Below are positions 1-7,850 of a DNA stretch of 64,000 nt, piece by piece. The notes under the pieces were generated by a model. The model made no database searches and was not told the origin of the DNA. It was given only the letters and a program-made list of their open reading frames with translations. Positions within the stretch are counted from its first letter, which is position 1, and every line of letters starts with the position of its first letter. The stretch spans positions 1 through 64,000 of the forward strand of contig NZ_JYLO01000008.1 of assembly GCF_001439845.1 (NCBI RefSeq). Reading direction: 5' to 3'. Made by a program: the position numbers and the translations under genes. This DNA comes from Pseudomonas lactis. GTDB lineage: Bacteria > Pseudomonadota > Gammaproteobacteria > Pseudomonadales > Pseudomonadaceae.

Positions 1-63
1 GTTGTAAGGCGGCAACAACTTGCTCAGCACGGCTTCTTTTCGCTCATGGGAATAACGGGCCAC
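1..63 (-). CDS. IS3-type transposase OrfA, N-terminal fragment at window edge
   Basis: Reading leftward from a GTG at 63, 21 codons stay open to the edge and give MARYSHERKEAVLSKLLPPY plus one residue. This N-terminus is typical of small helix-turn-helix OrfA proteins of IS3-type insertion sequences, with the (R/K)YS-x-ERK-x-AVL-x-KLLPP pattern. An AAAGGA Shine-Dalgarno-like stretch precedes the GTG. The TGTCACCCTCC on the same strand at 108-98 could be the IS terminus. Only the first 21 residues are visible, so the exact family is not certain. Confidence 0.6.
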   Translation of the reverse strand, partial: MARYSHERKEAVLSKLLPPYN

Positions 64-81
64 ATCGGTGTCCTTTACCGC

Positions 82-594
82 CTATCTGGGGAAAACTGGA
101 GGGTGACAACTATCCTGCCAGAGGGGGCGGTCGAGGAACTGAATGTTGGCAAAGCCCGTGTCACGAATTCGGGACTCGTCGTAAATGTGGAACGCCCATC
201 CTTGTTCCCGCGCATATCGCCAGGCGGCTTTCCATTTCGGCAGCCATTTGCGCCAGTTTTTAACCCAGAGGTCGCGAGGTTTGACCTCGACCAGTAAAGG
301 CACCGGGTAGTTACCAAACTGACAGTCACCCAGATGATAGTTGATGAGGAAATCAGGCGTGTAGGTATGGGTGCGCGCGCCGTCACCGTGAAAAGGGATT
401 TGAACCGGCTGCGCGATAACGTCACACACCTGGCTGGAAAATGTCATTCGCGCAAGGAAATCACGCTCAAGCAAGGACTCATAGGGAATGCCATCGCCAT
501 TACGCAGCGGATAGGTGCCGGAAAGGCTGCGTCTCGTCGGCGCAATTGGCCGAGTCTGCTGGTGGGCGACGACGGGAATACGGTGGGTCTGCAT
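82..594 (-). CDS. TnsA-like (TniC) transposon endonuclease, probably 3'-truncated
   Basis: 170-residue protein with the TnsA N-terminal catalytic core: E39 in YESLLERDF, D81 in YTPDFLI and E103-x-K105 in LLVEVKPR, a PD-(D/E)XK nuclease set. TnsA cuts the 5' ends of Tn7-type elements together with the TnsB integrase. The ATG at 594 is preferred because AGGTGA precedes it; an open frame continues upstream to 723 without a comparable site. Tn7 TnsA has a second, C-terminal domain that is missing here, and the last eight residues (from C163) are encoded by what may be the end of an insertion sequence, so the gene is probably broken. No TnsB-like gene follows; an IS3-type OrfA starts 19 bp downstream instead. 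Confidence 0.72.
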   Translation of the reverse strand: MQTHRIPVVAHQQTRPIAPTRRSLSGTYPLRNGDGIPYESLLERDFLARMTFSSQVCDVIAQPVQIPFHGDGARTHTYTPDFLINYHLGDCQFGNYPVPLLVEVKPRDLWVKNWRKWLPKWKAAWRYAREQGWAFHIYDESRIRDTGFANIQFLDRPLWQDSCHPPVFPR

Positions 595-763
595 GATGTT
601 CACCTGGTTAACCGAATTCCAGGAATCATGCTTTGAGTGTAGGCCAAAAATGTCGGCAATTCGGCCCCGTTCAGGGGGCGAAGCGTTGCGCGAACGAGAG
701 ATTTCGCCGCCCCAAGAAGGCACGCTTGACCCGAAATTCTAGGAGGCCTGCGGCGTAGGAGCG

Positions 764-2053
764 TCAGCGAGTAAAAAACATGGTCCGCTGCTGAGAGGGA
801 ATAATGATGTCACTTGATTTTATGCTGCTGCCCTTGCGTCGCTTCGTTCGACTGTTCTTATCAAAGACCTCAATGTCGCCATTCATGATCGGACCGTGCA
901 AGGACTGTTTTACGATGGCCTCATCCGCCATCGTGTGGTTGGCCATACCCATCATCATCTGTTCGAAGGACAATTGCGGTTGATCGTAGATCTTCCTTGG
1001 CAGCACTTCAGAGAGCTCCACTTCAATGCGTTTGCTCGTAACACCACAAAAATTATGCTCATCTCCAAATCCGAACGCATGTTGATCCGTAATCTGGATA
1101 TCTTTATTAGTGTCATAGCCCACAAAAAGTGACGGCGTCATGGAGTGGGAAAAGTTGTTGCCATATCTCCAATGAATTTCTTTCATCACCGCGTTGGCGC
1201 GGTAGCTCTTCGCCAAATGGATAAACCAATAGGCTCGCGGATTCGGCCCACCAGGAGTAATAAAGAAAACGGTCATGAAATCAGCACCGCTTTCTTTCAA
1301 GATCCCCTCTGCAAGAAACCGCTGAATCAAATGCTGCCACTCGTGACGCATGGTGGCTTTAAAAGATCGCAGCTTTTCCCAAGGAATATACTTCTCCAAA
1401 TCGATATTTTGTAATGCCTTCTTGTTTTCATCCCGCTCGGAGAGGTAGTCGATCAGGCTATCAACATTGAAAGTCAACAAAACTTCAGCATTCGTCAAAC
1501 TATTGAAAATAGTTCGTATGCTAGAGAAAGGTACATCTTTGTAGGCGTATTGATCGAGCAAAAACAATGAGCGCTCGGAAAACTTGAATTCCTTTATTTT
1601 TTTAATAACGCTCGGAAGCGCATTCGTAAATCTCGCGCGAAGAGCGTAAATATCTTTATCCAAGCGATGGCCATGCCCTTTGGTGGCAAGCACGGCCTTC
1701 AAGTAATCAATATTGGCCTTTTTGATATCTATGAAAAAATACTGCGCCAATACTTCCCGCGGCATGTTTCTCTGAATATTTATCTCAGCGACAGTTTCTT
1801 GAACCGCCTCTAGCGCGATAATGGGTGAGCCGTAGTGGTCACGACGACCCCAATCATCTTTATAGACGCCTCCACCGCAAAAGCCATCGACGATATTAAT
1901 GCCAATGCGCGGAATCATTTGATTACTCATGACCACCGTGATGTACGAACGGATATAGTCATGAATAATCTGATGTTTTATTTTGCTATGAGGATCTATG
2001 TTCGGATAGATACCAGTCGACAAATCCCATTTATATTTTTCGTCCTTGGCCAC
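764..2053 (-). CDS. tcmP: Three-Cys-motif partner protein TcmP (copy 1)
   Basis: 429 residues. The signature NIVDGFCGGGVY (about residues 53-64) followed by GSPIIALEAV matches the TcmP family, which has a methyltransferase-like Rossmann core and regularly occurs beside Gp37/Gp68 (DUF5131) proteins. Later core strands are visible as YFFIDIKK (105-112) and FLLDQYAY (164-171). The C-terminal 60 residues are basic and look like an added domain. Translation starts at a GTG at 2053 with AAGGA six bases upstream; the DUF5131 stop lies 16 bp before it, so the two genes form an operon. The molecular activity of TcmP is not established. This copy differs strongly in sequence from the second TcmP at 3057-4214. 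Confidence 0.82.
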   Translation of the reverse strand: MAKDEKYKWDLSTGIYPNIDPHSKIKHQIIHDYIRSYITVVMSNQMIPRIGINIVDGFCGGGVYKDDWGRRDHYGSPIIALEAVQETVAEINIQRNMPREVLAQYFFIDIKKANIDYLKAVLATKGHGHRLDKDIYALRARFTNALPSVIKKIKEFKFSERSLFLLDQYAYKDVPFSSIRTIFNSLTNAEVLLTFNVDSLIDYLSERDENKKALQNIDLEKYIPWEKLRSFKATMRHEWQHLIQRFLAEGILKESGADFMTVFFITPGGPNPRAYWFIHLAKSYRANAVMKEIHWRYGNNFSHSMTPSLFVGYDTNKDIQITDQHAFGFGDEHNFCGVTSKRIEVELSEVLPRKIYDQPQLSFEQMMMGMANHTMADEAIVKQSLHGPIMNGDIEVFDKNSRTKRRKGSSIKSSDIIIPSQQRTMFFTR

Positions 2054-2069
2054 GCGAAATCCTTTTAGC

Positions 2070-2813
2070 TCAGGCTAGGTTTAGCAAGGGAATTTCATCC
2101 CAAGTCTGACCGTTCAATAAGCGGCCATTGGCTTTCTTGGATCGTTTTACTCCGTCAGCGCCCCAGCCACCCCACTGCTTGAAGAAGAAAGCAGAACCGA
2201 AGGCATCGCATTGACGGTGGATGTTGTCGACCCATTCCTGCTGCATTGGGCGCGCCTTCGAACCTGATTCACCCCCGACAATCACCCAATGAATATCCGT
2301 CAGGTCAATCTCGCCCAAGTCTTCCAATAAAGGCTCCGCTGACAGAAAGCGGATGGTGGCATCAATCTTACGCAGACAATCAATACGCGGCACCCCGTAG
2401 GCCTTGTCCTCTACCGAAACACCTAACCAGGCATTGGTCGGCGTTTCTCGCGTGCTGAAATACTCAGCCAGGCGCTCAGCTCGTTTGGTCAGGATCTGAA
2501 ACGTATGCTGAGAGGCACGCTGGATCACATCGAAGACCTGATCGATATAAGCATCAGGCACCTGCTCGTGGAAGAGGTCAGACATGGAGTTAACGAAGTA
2601 AATCGTCGGCTTCTTGCGCAGAAGAGGCTCTTGAAGCTTTTCTGGACGCAGGCTCAACCGAAAGCCATTCTCGTAGCCAGGTGTGCCCATCGCCTGCAGG
2701 CGGTGAGCCATGTTCTCGGCGTAGCAATGTTTGCAGCCCGGTGAGACCTTGGTGCAACCCACCACCGGGTTCCAAGTCATCTCGGTCCACTCAATGCTTG
2801 TTTGGGTACTCAT
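2070..2813 (-). CDS. DUF5131 / phage Gp37-Gp68 family three-Cys-motif protein
   Basis: 247 residues, full length for the family. It opens with IEWTEMTWNPVVGC and carries C20-x6-C27-x2-C30, then MSDLFHE, ILTKR, WLGVSVE, FLSAEPLL and WVIVGGESG, all hallmarks of PF07505. The three cysteines suggest an iron-sulfur cluster in a TIM-barrel-like, radical-SAM-related protein, but the spacing is not the canonical CX3CX2C, so the chemistry is an inference. The gene has an AAAGGAG ribosome site and a strong promoter of its own (2839-2868), and is followed 16 bp later by a TcmP gene, its known partner. Members are found in phages and genomic islands; a defence or modification role here is plausible but unproven. 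Confidence 0.88.
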   Translation of the reverse strand: MSTQTSIEWTEMTWNPVVGCTKVSPGCKHCYAENMAHRLQAMGTPGYENGFRLSLRPEKLQEPLLRKKPTIYFVNSMSDLFHEQVPDAYIDQVFDVIQRASQHTFQILTKRAERLAEYFSTRETPTNAWLGVSVEDKAYGVPRIDCLRKIDATIRFLSAEPLLEDLGEIDLTDIHWVIVGGESGSKARPMQQEWVDNIHRQCDAFGSAFFFKQWGGWGADGVKRSKKANGRLLNGQTWDEIPLLNLA

Positions 2814-2838
2814 TGCACTGTCGCTCCTTTCGTGCGCG

Positions 2839-2876
2839 ATATTAGTAAGATGCCGCGAGATATGTCAAATTGACAT
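2839..2876 (-). promoter_or_regulatory. Promoter of the DUF5131-tcmP operon with overlapping palindromic operator
   Basis: On the minus strand TTGACA (2868-2863) is followed after 18 bp by TAATAT (2844-2839), about 25 bp before the DUF5131 start codon. The -35 hexamer is part of a perfect inverted repeat, ATGTCAA-A-TTGACAT (2862-2876), with 7-bp arms around one central base, the form of a dimeric repressor site. The rest of the gap up to 3056 is AT-rich and has no gene. Confidence 0.6.
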
Positions 2877-3056
2877 CACTCAGCGTTTCTGACTTCACCC
2901 CATATTATCTTTTCGATTCATATATTCAGTGAAAATCGTAGCCCAAACATAGCTCGATTTAAAAAAACGCAAGAATGGCGTGATTTTTTTCGACTGACAT
3001 GCCTTCAATTATCATATCAAGTGTTTCCTAAATATCGCTATATATTCCCTCACTGG

Positions 3057-4214
3057 TCAGTCATTGAGGATCCAGCGCTCACTTTTTCGCGGCCAATCGG
3101 GCTTAACCGGAAATTTTCTCCGCCTGGCAATATCTGCATCAAGATTTAGGATTCGGCCTTCTTTTGCCAATTCCTTAAAGGCCAGCTGAAGATCGGTCGG
3201 ATAATAATCAGTCTGCACGAGAAATTCTGACCAGCAATCGTAATCTATCAGCAGAGGTTTTTTTGACAGTCTCGCCAGAAGAAACTCTTTTGCTGCCAGT
3301 CGATTGTCTTTGAGTTTTTCAACAGGCTGTAGAGTTTGGTCCGAGCCGAACAAATCGCCGATGGGAGATTTGCTGATTTGTGCTCGAACCTTCGACTCAA
3401 AGTGGCTGACGCGCTGAGCCATCTCCATTTCTTCGGCAGCTTGTTTGAACTTGATAATGCCCAGAGGATGCCTGGTCAGATATACCAAAAAATAAAGCAC
3501 CCGCTCCATGCCCGGGCGCTCAACTGATACATATGCTGTCTTTCCACCATACAAGTCCCCGATGACCTCGCGATACTGAGAAATTACCAGCGACTGCCGT
3601 TCGGATGAGGTTTCATTTCCAGTTAAAACAACCGGCCTTCCTAAAAGTTCTTCAACATCTGCTTGATGCGGCTTCATCGACATAGCGCGGTTGAAGAAGT
3701 CGTACATCAAGTTAATGAGGAACTCGACTTTATTCAGTGCCAAGAGCGGGGCCAGAACTGGCGCGCTGATTACAGTTTTCCAACCCTTGGGATCAATAAA
3801 GAAAAACGTAAAATTGCCTGACGCCCACTGAACGATGTCATCGATCTTGCTGGTGTAGTCACCTTGAATGCAGGAGGCTTCTACAGAGGCCTGCTTGTTC
3901 CCAGCGAGGAACGCTTCGAGCTTTCCGAAAGCTTTTTTGTCCTTCTCGATGTAAAGCGCGCGAAATTTTACATTGGCGCTAAACTTGGATTTCAGCGTCT
4001 CGGCACACTCCATCATCTGACGAAGCGAAATACCGATAGAGGTGTCTTTTAAATCATCCGACTCCTCTGCCCAAGGACCCGCGAAGCAGTCAACGTAATT
4101 GATGACGGTTTCCTTGCGCCCGATGATCATGAACAAGCACTGAAGGTAGGTCTTCAGAATCGTGTGTTTGACGTATGCCTGTTCGCGGCCATGATATTCC
4201 TTAGGTATTGGCAA
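3057..4214 (-). CDS. tcmP: Three-Cys-motif partner protein TcmP (copy 2)
   Basis: 385 residues. The core has NYVDCFAGPW (residues 39-48), ALYIEKDKKAF (87-97) and FFFIDPKGWK (137-146), the order of a Rossmann-type methyltransferase fold as in the TcmP family; D141-P-K-G resembles motif IV of such enzymes. The C-terminal 100 residues look like a winged-helix region. The start is a TTG at 4214 with GGAGTG seven bases upstream. It lies 243 bp upstream of the DUF5131 gene, same strand, with the AT-rich promoter region in between, so it may be separately transcribed. Two unlike TcmP proteins around a single DUF5131 protein is an unusual arrangement. Confidence 0.8.
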   Translation of the reverse strand: MPIPKEYHGREQAYVKHTILKTYLQCLFMIIGRKETVINYVDCFAGPWAEESDDLKDTSIGISLRQMMECAETLKSKFSANVKFRALYIEKDKKAFGKLEAFLAGNKQASVEASCIQGDYTSKIDDIVQWASGNFTFFFIDPKGWKTVISAPVLAPLLALNKVEFLINLMYDFFNRAMSMKPHQADVEELLGRPVVLTGNETSSERQSLVISQYREVIGDLYGGKTAYVSVERPGMERVLYFLVYLTRHPLGIIKFKQAAEEMEMAQRVSHFESKVRAQISKSPIGDLFGSDQTLQPVEKLKDNRLAAKEFLLARLSKKPLLIDYDCWSEFLVQTDYYPTDLQLAFKELAKEGRILNLDADIARRRKFPVKPDWPRKSERWILND

Positions 4215-5092
4215 GTTTTCACTCCATGTGTTTTCCCTTTACGCCGGGACACTACCCTATAAATGATACGTGCGAATAGTGCTCGAACGAGCGCCCGCAC
4301 GGTCGGCCCATCTGGACTCCGCTACGATTTTCCGGAAGTTTCGCACGCACCGGCGTGGGCTTACCGGATACTCAGGTTAAGCAAAAGGGTTTCAGCGTCA
4401 ACAAGGTCGCGTTGGATGCGTAAAGAAAGTCCAAGGTCAATGCCCTTTGGAAGTGCGGAATCGACCGAAGCTGCAAAAGTGAGGGCCCAGAAACGGCGAA
4501 TCCCGCTCTAGGCGGGATTCTCAGCCGTCGATTGCATGCGTTCGACGGGGCAGGACACTGTTACCTGGCACTGGGCCATCTGACGCTCATCAGAAGTGGG
4601 ATGCGATCCGAAGATCCCTGTAGCCATCCTGTGGTTCACGCCTAGGCGCGGACGAACAATAGTCAAACCATAATCACTATGTCAATGGGGCTTTCCCCTC
4701 CTGGATCATTTAGATTCCCCACGATCATTCACTCAGCTCTCGTTCAGAGCGGCCCTAACTGCGTCCGATCCATCAGCCCAGCGGCCAGGTTTCCCTGGCT
4801 CATCATTCATGGCAAAAAAGTGCTTCTTGAAGTTCAGGAAACCGAGGGCTCGTGCTGCCACTTGCCCAACGCGTCCCCTGGGGCGCCCTCTTTAAGCTTT
4901 GGATCAATTACGAGAAGAATACCCCCCGATCGTAGTTCTGGGCTAATTGCGCCGCCTCGCTTTCGGCACTCAAGGTTGTGGTTTATGACTTCAGCCCAAG
5001 CTCAACGGGCGAGAATGCTCGCAGCTTCCAGTACCAATCGGAGAGCTCTAACCTCTGGAAAATTCAGCTAGTCTTGCCACACAACTTACTTG
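4215..5092. other. Long stretch without a convincing gene
   Basis: About 880 bp inside the island. Short open frames occur on both strands (for example 4263-4511 and 4679-5071), but their translations have no recognisable domain and none has a good ribosome site. It may hold decayed remains of earlier cargo and the promoter of the leftward tcmP gene. I see no RNA gene or clear repeat. Confidence 0.5.
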
Positions 5093-5323
5093 ATGACGAT
5101 TCCCATGCCAGATAGCTCTGAAGCCAACATTGCCGCAGCTGATGCTCTCACTTTGCTCCTGCACAACCAGCACGCCATTGGTGCGGCTATTGAAGAGGTG
5201 ACAAAGTGGCTCTCTGAGAATGGTGAAGGGAATGTCGCCTTGAACGCAATCGGGGCGATGGAAACGCTGGACATGAATGCTCAAGCCATCACAAATTCAA
5301 TCATGCGACTGAGGCAGTTATAG
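5093..5323 (+). CDS. Small hypothetical protein
   Basis: 76 residues, acidic N-terminus (MPDSSEAN), then a predicted all-helical body (AADALTLLLHNQHAIGAAIE, then GAMETLDMNAQAITNSIMRL). Its composition resembles short helical proteins of unknown function common in fluorescent pseudomonads. The start could be ATG 5093 or ATG 5105; neither has a clear ribosome site. It is the only rightward gene between the TcmP genes and the transposon end. Confidence 0.45.
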   Translation: MTIPMPDSSEANIAAADALTLLLHNQHAIGAAIEEVTKWLSENGEGNVALNAIGAMETLDMNAQAITNSIMRLRQL

Positions 5324-5483
5324 GCGCTATCTAACTCCTTACTGCCACTACTTTATGAATTGTGCGGGCCCTTTTCTGCACTTGGTACGAGCCGCAATCG
5401 ACCGATGCTTTTGTAGGGTCAAGCCTTAATATCCTCAGTAAAAATATTCGCTTAGGGTCGAAGCATACTTTTGGAAATTACGG

Positions 5484-6896
5484 CTAATTTTTTAGCTGAG
5501 AAATGCCTGAATTCGCTAAATCGAACACATCGTGTGGAGAAATGGGAGGATCAGATATCGGTTGAACAATCGTTCTCGACTGCAGTATCTGTGTCTCATA
5601 AAAAGCCTCGCAGATGATCTCATGCCCGTTATCAATCCAATGGGTCGCTTCTCGTAAAAGCCCCTTGGGAAATGGGTGGGAGGCCAAGGGATTATGAAAA
5701 ACCTCGAGCTCCGCTGACCAAGGTTCATAACCTTGCGGCCAAAGATCTCGATACTCCTCACTCGACACATCAAGGCAGAAGTCGAAGCCCTGCAACGCAC
5801 CTGGCATACGATCAAAGATGATTCCAACGCGAGTGTGTCTATAGCCGTTGCCATTACCCGTGATGGAAACCATCACACGTCCAAATTTCTGAATGCTGCA
5901 TCCATTGCTGAATATCACCGCAGAAAGACCCGAATTCTCGGGGAACTTGAAAAGCCCTGCTGGGATACTCTCCGGTCCTAATAGTCGTTCTACATTAACC
6001 CGTTTGGCCTCCTGCTGCCCATCGACTTCATGTGTCACTGCGTAAAAGCCGAAGAGGTAAGCAACCAAGGCAGGCCTGCTCCAGGTCATTGAACCTTGAG
6101 CATAAAAATCGGCGAGAGCGAGCGCAAAAGGTTTGCCAACTACATGCGACATCTCGTGGTATCGACGGTCAAGCTTGTTTCGGATTGTTTTGGCATATCT
6201 TACTGCCGCTGCCCCCAGAATCTTCTCAATCACATCTCCGGGCGGAGGGTCAGCAATGGCGGTGGCATGGTCATACCGCACTTCAGGATTTGTAGTGACA
6301 GCCTCAATCCATGCGGATGCCCCCTTACGGTTAGACACATAGTAGTCTGGCGAAGGGTGATCCTGAGCTACATGCATGCCTTGCTCACGAAAACACGCAA
6401 ATAGATGAAGCTCCCAGAGACGGGTATGAAGATTTTCTCCTTGGAAATCTGGCACCCAATTGAGATCCGGTTGAGGAAGCGCGTAGTACAAATATCCGAT
6501 CATCCAAGCGGCCATCGCTCGTCTTTTAGTCTTGAGTTGCTCAAACAGATTGCTTGGTTTTCTTTTGCCAGCTTTATAGAGGTTTGGCCGCTTCCCTGAG
6601 TTTCGCGGTACAGGCTCACGCGGATTGCCGTCGATCAACTGAGTCGCTAATTGTTGCTTGGCTAAGTCGAAGCTCGCCAGCCCGATAGCCTCCAAGGTCA
6701 ACGTCCAAACAAAGTCGACTCGTTGACGCATGGCGATGCAGCCGAACGTATTTTCCTGTTCATTGAAAGTCACGATTCCCCACGAAGCTGCATCCGCCGT
6801 CCTCCAGCCAGCAATTGGCAACGAATCAACGAAGCTTAAGCCCCAAGGCAAAGCCAGACCGTAGATATCAAACATGTTTTGAGGAATGGGGTGCAT
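5484..6896 (-). CDS. Unknown protein with PD-(D/E)XK-like nuclease core
   Basis: 470 residues from the ATG at 6896; an in-frame ATG at 6977 would place the N-terminus inside the transposon-end repeats and is less likely. The middle of the protein shows RLWELHLFACFREQG (E162), then SPDYYVS (P183-D184), then AWIEAVTTN (E198), the spacing of a restriction-endonuclease-like fold, although the usual lysine of ExK is replaced (E-A-V-T). The N-terminal 110 residues include FGCIAMRQRVDFVWTLTLEA; the C-terminal part has no recognised domain. It is the cargo gene closest to the end of the element, reading inward. A defence nuclease role is inferred from the fold and the island position only. Confidence 0.68.
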   Translation of the reverse strand: MHPIPQNMFDIYGLALPWGLSFVDSLPIAGWRTADAASWGIVTFNEQENTFGCIAMRQRVDFVWTLTLEAIGLASFDLAKQQLATQLIDGNPREPVPRNSGKRPNLYKAGKRKPSNLFEQLKTKRRAMAAWMIGYLYYALPQPDLNWVPDFQGENLHTRLWELHLFACFREQGMHVAQDHPSPDYYVSNRKGASAWIEAVTTNPEVRYDHATAIADPPPGDVIEKILGAAAVRYAKTIRNKLDRRYHEMSHVVGKPFALALADFYAQGSMTWSRPALVAYLFGFYAVTHEVDGQQEAKRVNVERLLGPESIPAGLFKFPENSGLSAVIFSNGCSIQKFGRVMVSITGNGNGYRHTRVGIIFDRMPGALQGFDFCLDVSSEEYRDLWPQGYEPWSAELEVFHNPLASHPFPKGLLREATHWIDNGHEIICEAFYETQILQSRTIVQPISDPPISPHDVFDLANSGISQLKN

Positions 6897-6937
6897 TTTC
6901 AGATCGCGTCCGTAACGGCTAAAAATCCTTCTTAGGA

Positions 6938-7072
6938 TAGCCGCACTTATTGCCAGCGATACTAGACGCAGTCGCATCTATTTCCAAAGCCAGTCGCACT
7001 TAATTCCATAATGTAAGTCCGCGAGGCGGGGCTTTCGGAGTACTTCAGTCGCATTAATTAACAAAACCTACA
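6938..7072. repeat. Tn7-like transposon end with four 17-bp repeats (probable TnsB/TniA sites)
   Basis: Four related copies on the plus strand: TAGCCGCACTTATTGCC (6938-6954), CAGTCGCATCTATTTCC (6969-6985), CAGTCGCACTTAATTCC (6991-7007) and CAGTCGCATTAATTAAC (7046-7062), all in the same orientation, the outermost 10 bp from the terminal ACA at 7070-7072. Several same-direction integrase sites near the terminus are a known property of Tn7-type ends. The next five bases, GCGGC (7073-7077), are the candidate target duplication. Confidence 0.75.
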
Positions 7073-7728
7073 GCGGCTCAAAGCCACAACCGGGGGAAAT
7101 CACCCTGGCCCATCACGGGGTGTTGTTCCTGGATGAGCTGCCAGAGTTCGATCGCAAGGTGCTGGAGGTGCTGCGTGAGCCATTGGAATCTGGGCATATC
7201 GTGATCTCCCGCGCCCGTGACCGTGTGAGTTTCCCGGCGCGCTTTCAACTGGTCGCGGCGATGAACCCCTGCCCTTGCGGCTACATGGGCGAGCCCAGCG
7301 GGCGTTGCCGGTGTACACCGGAGCAGATTCAGCGCTATCGCAACAAGCTCTCCGGGCCGTTGCTGGACCGGATTGATTTGCACCTGACTGTCGCGCGGGA
7401 GGCCACTGCCCTGAGCCCCACCCAACAGGCGGGCGATACCACGGCCGATGCCTCGGTGCGGGTAGCGCAAGCACGCGAGCGTCAGCAGCGACGCCAGGGG
7501 TGTGCCAATGCTTTTCTGGACCTGCCGGGGCTGCGCCAGCACTGCAAGCTGCCAAAGGTCGACGAGGGTTGGCTGGAGACCGCCTGCGAGCGACTGACAC
7601 TGTCACTGCGGGCGGCCCATCGGCTGCTGAAGGTGGCGCGCACCTTGGCGGACCTGGACCAGATGGACGCCATCACCCGTGACCATCTGAAGGAGGCCCT
7701 GCAGTACCGCCCCACATCCGTGACTTGA
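7073..7728 (+). pseudogene. comM: comM/yifB 3' part, disrupted by the transposon
   Basis: From the junction the frame reads GGSKPQPGEITLAHHGVLF, then FLDELPEFDRKVLEVLREPLE (Walker B region), VAAMNPCPCGYMGEPSGRCRC, LSGPLLDRIDLHL (arginine finger region) and the C-terminal helical domain, ending at 7728. This is the C-terminal 218 or so residues of the ~500-residue Mg-chelatase-like AAA+ protein YifB/ComM, a branch-migration helicase used in natural transformation. The N-terminal half with Walker A is not next to it, because the island begins at 7072. The host copy is therefore presumed inactive. Confidence 0.85.
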
Positions 7729-7746
7729 GCCTTACGCAATATCAAT

Positions 7747-7832
7747 GTGGGAGCGGGCTTGCTCGCGAATGCGGAGTGTCAGTCACCCATTTGCTACTGA
7801 TTTACCGCATTCGCGAGCAAGTCCGCTCCCAC
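7747..7832. repeat. REPIN (inverted REP pair)
   Basis: GTGGGAGCGGGCTTGCTCGC at 7747 is repeated in inverse orientation ending at 7832, with about 30 bp between arms. It lies between the convergent ends of comM and the chemoreceptor gene. Confidence 0.8.
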
Positions 7833-7850
7833 CATTTGATTGGTGGTGCG

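Larger units (their letters stand above)
1..7072. mobile_element. Tn7-like element inserted in comM/yifB (left part outside window)
   Basis: The element's end lies at 7072: the sequence reads ACA (TGT from inside outward on the other strand) and is followed directly by GCGGC and then by the C-terminal half of ComM in frame. Four 17-bp repeats sit within 135 bp of this end, and a TnsA-like nuclease gene lies further in, reading leftward. Interruption of comM by Tn7-like elements carrying a TnsA homologue (tniC) is established for Tn6022/AbaR islands of Acinetobacter. The interior is AT-richer than the flanking core. The cargo (TcmP, DUF5131, unknown genes) lies between the TnsA gene and the end. 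The other end, the remaining transposition genes and the 5' half of comM must lie left of the window, which I cannot see. Confidence 0.8.

Noticed and set aside
4679..5071. 130-codon frame in the gap of the island
   Set aside because: Composition is unlike a protein with a fold, no homologue recognised and no ribosome site.
6897..6977. Extended N-terminus of the PD-(D/E)XK-like protein
   Set aside because: The extra 27 codons fall on the transposon-end repeats; ATG 6896 is the more likely start.
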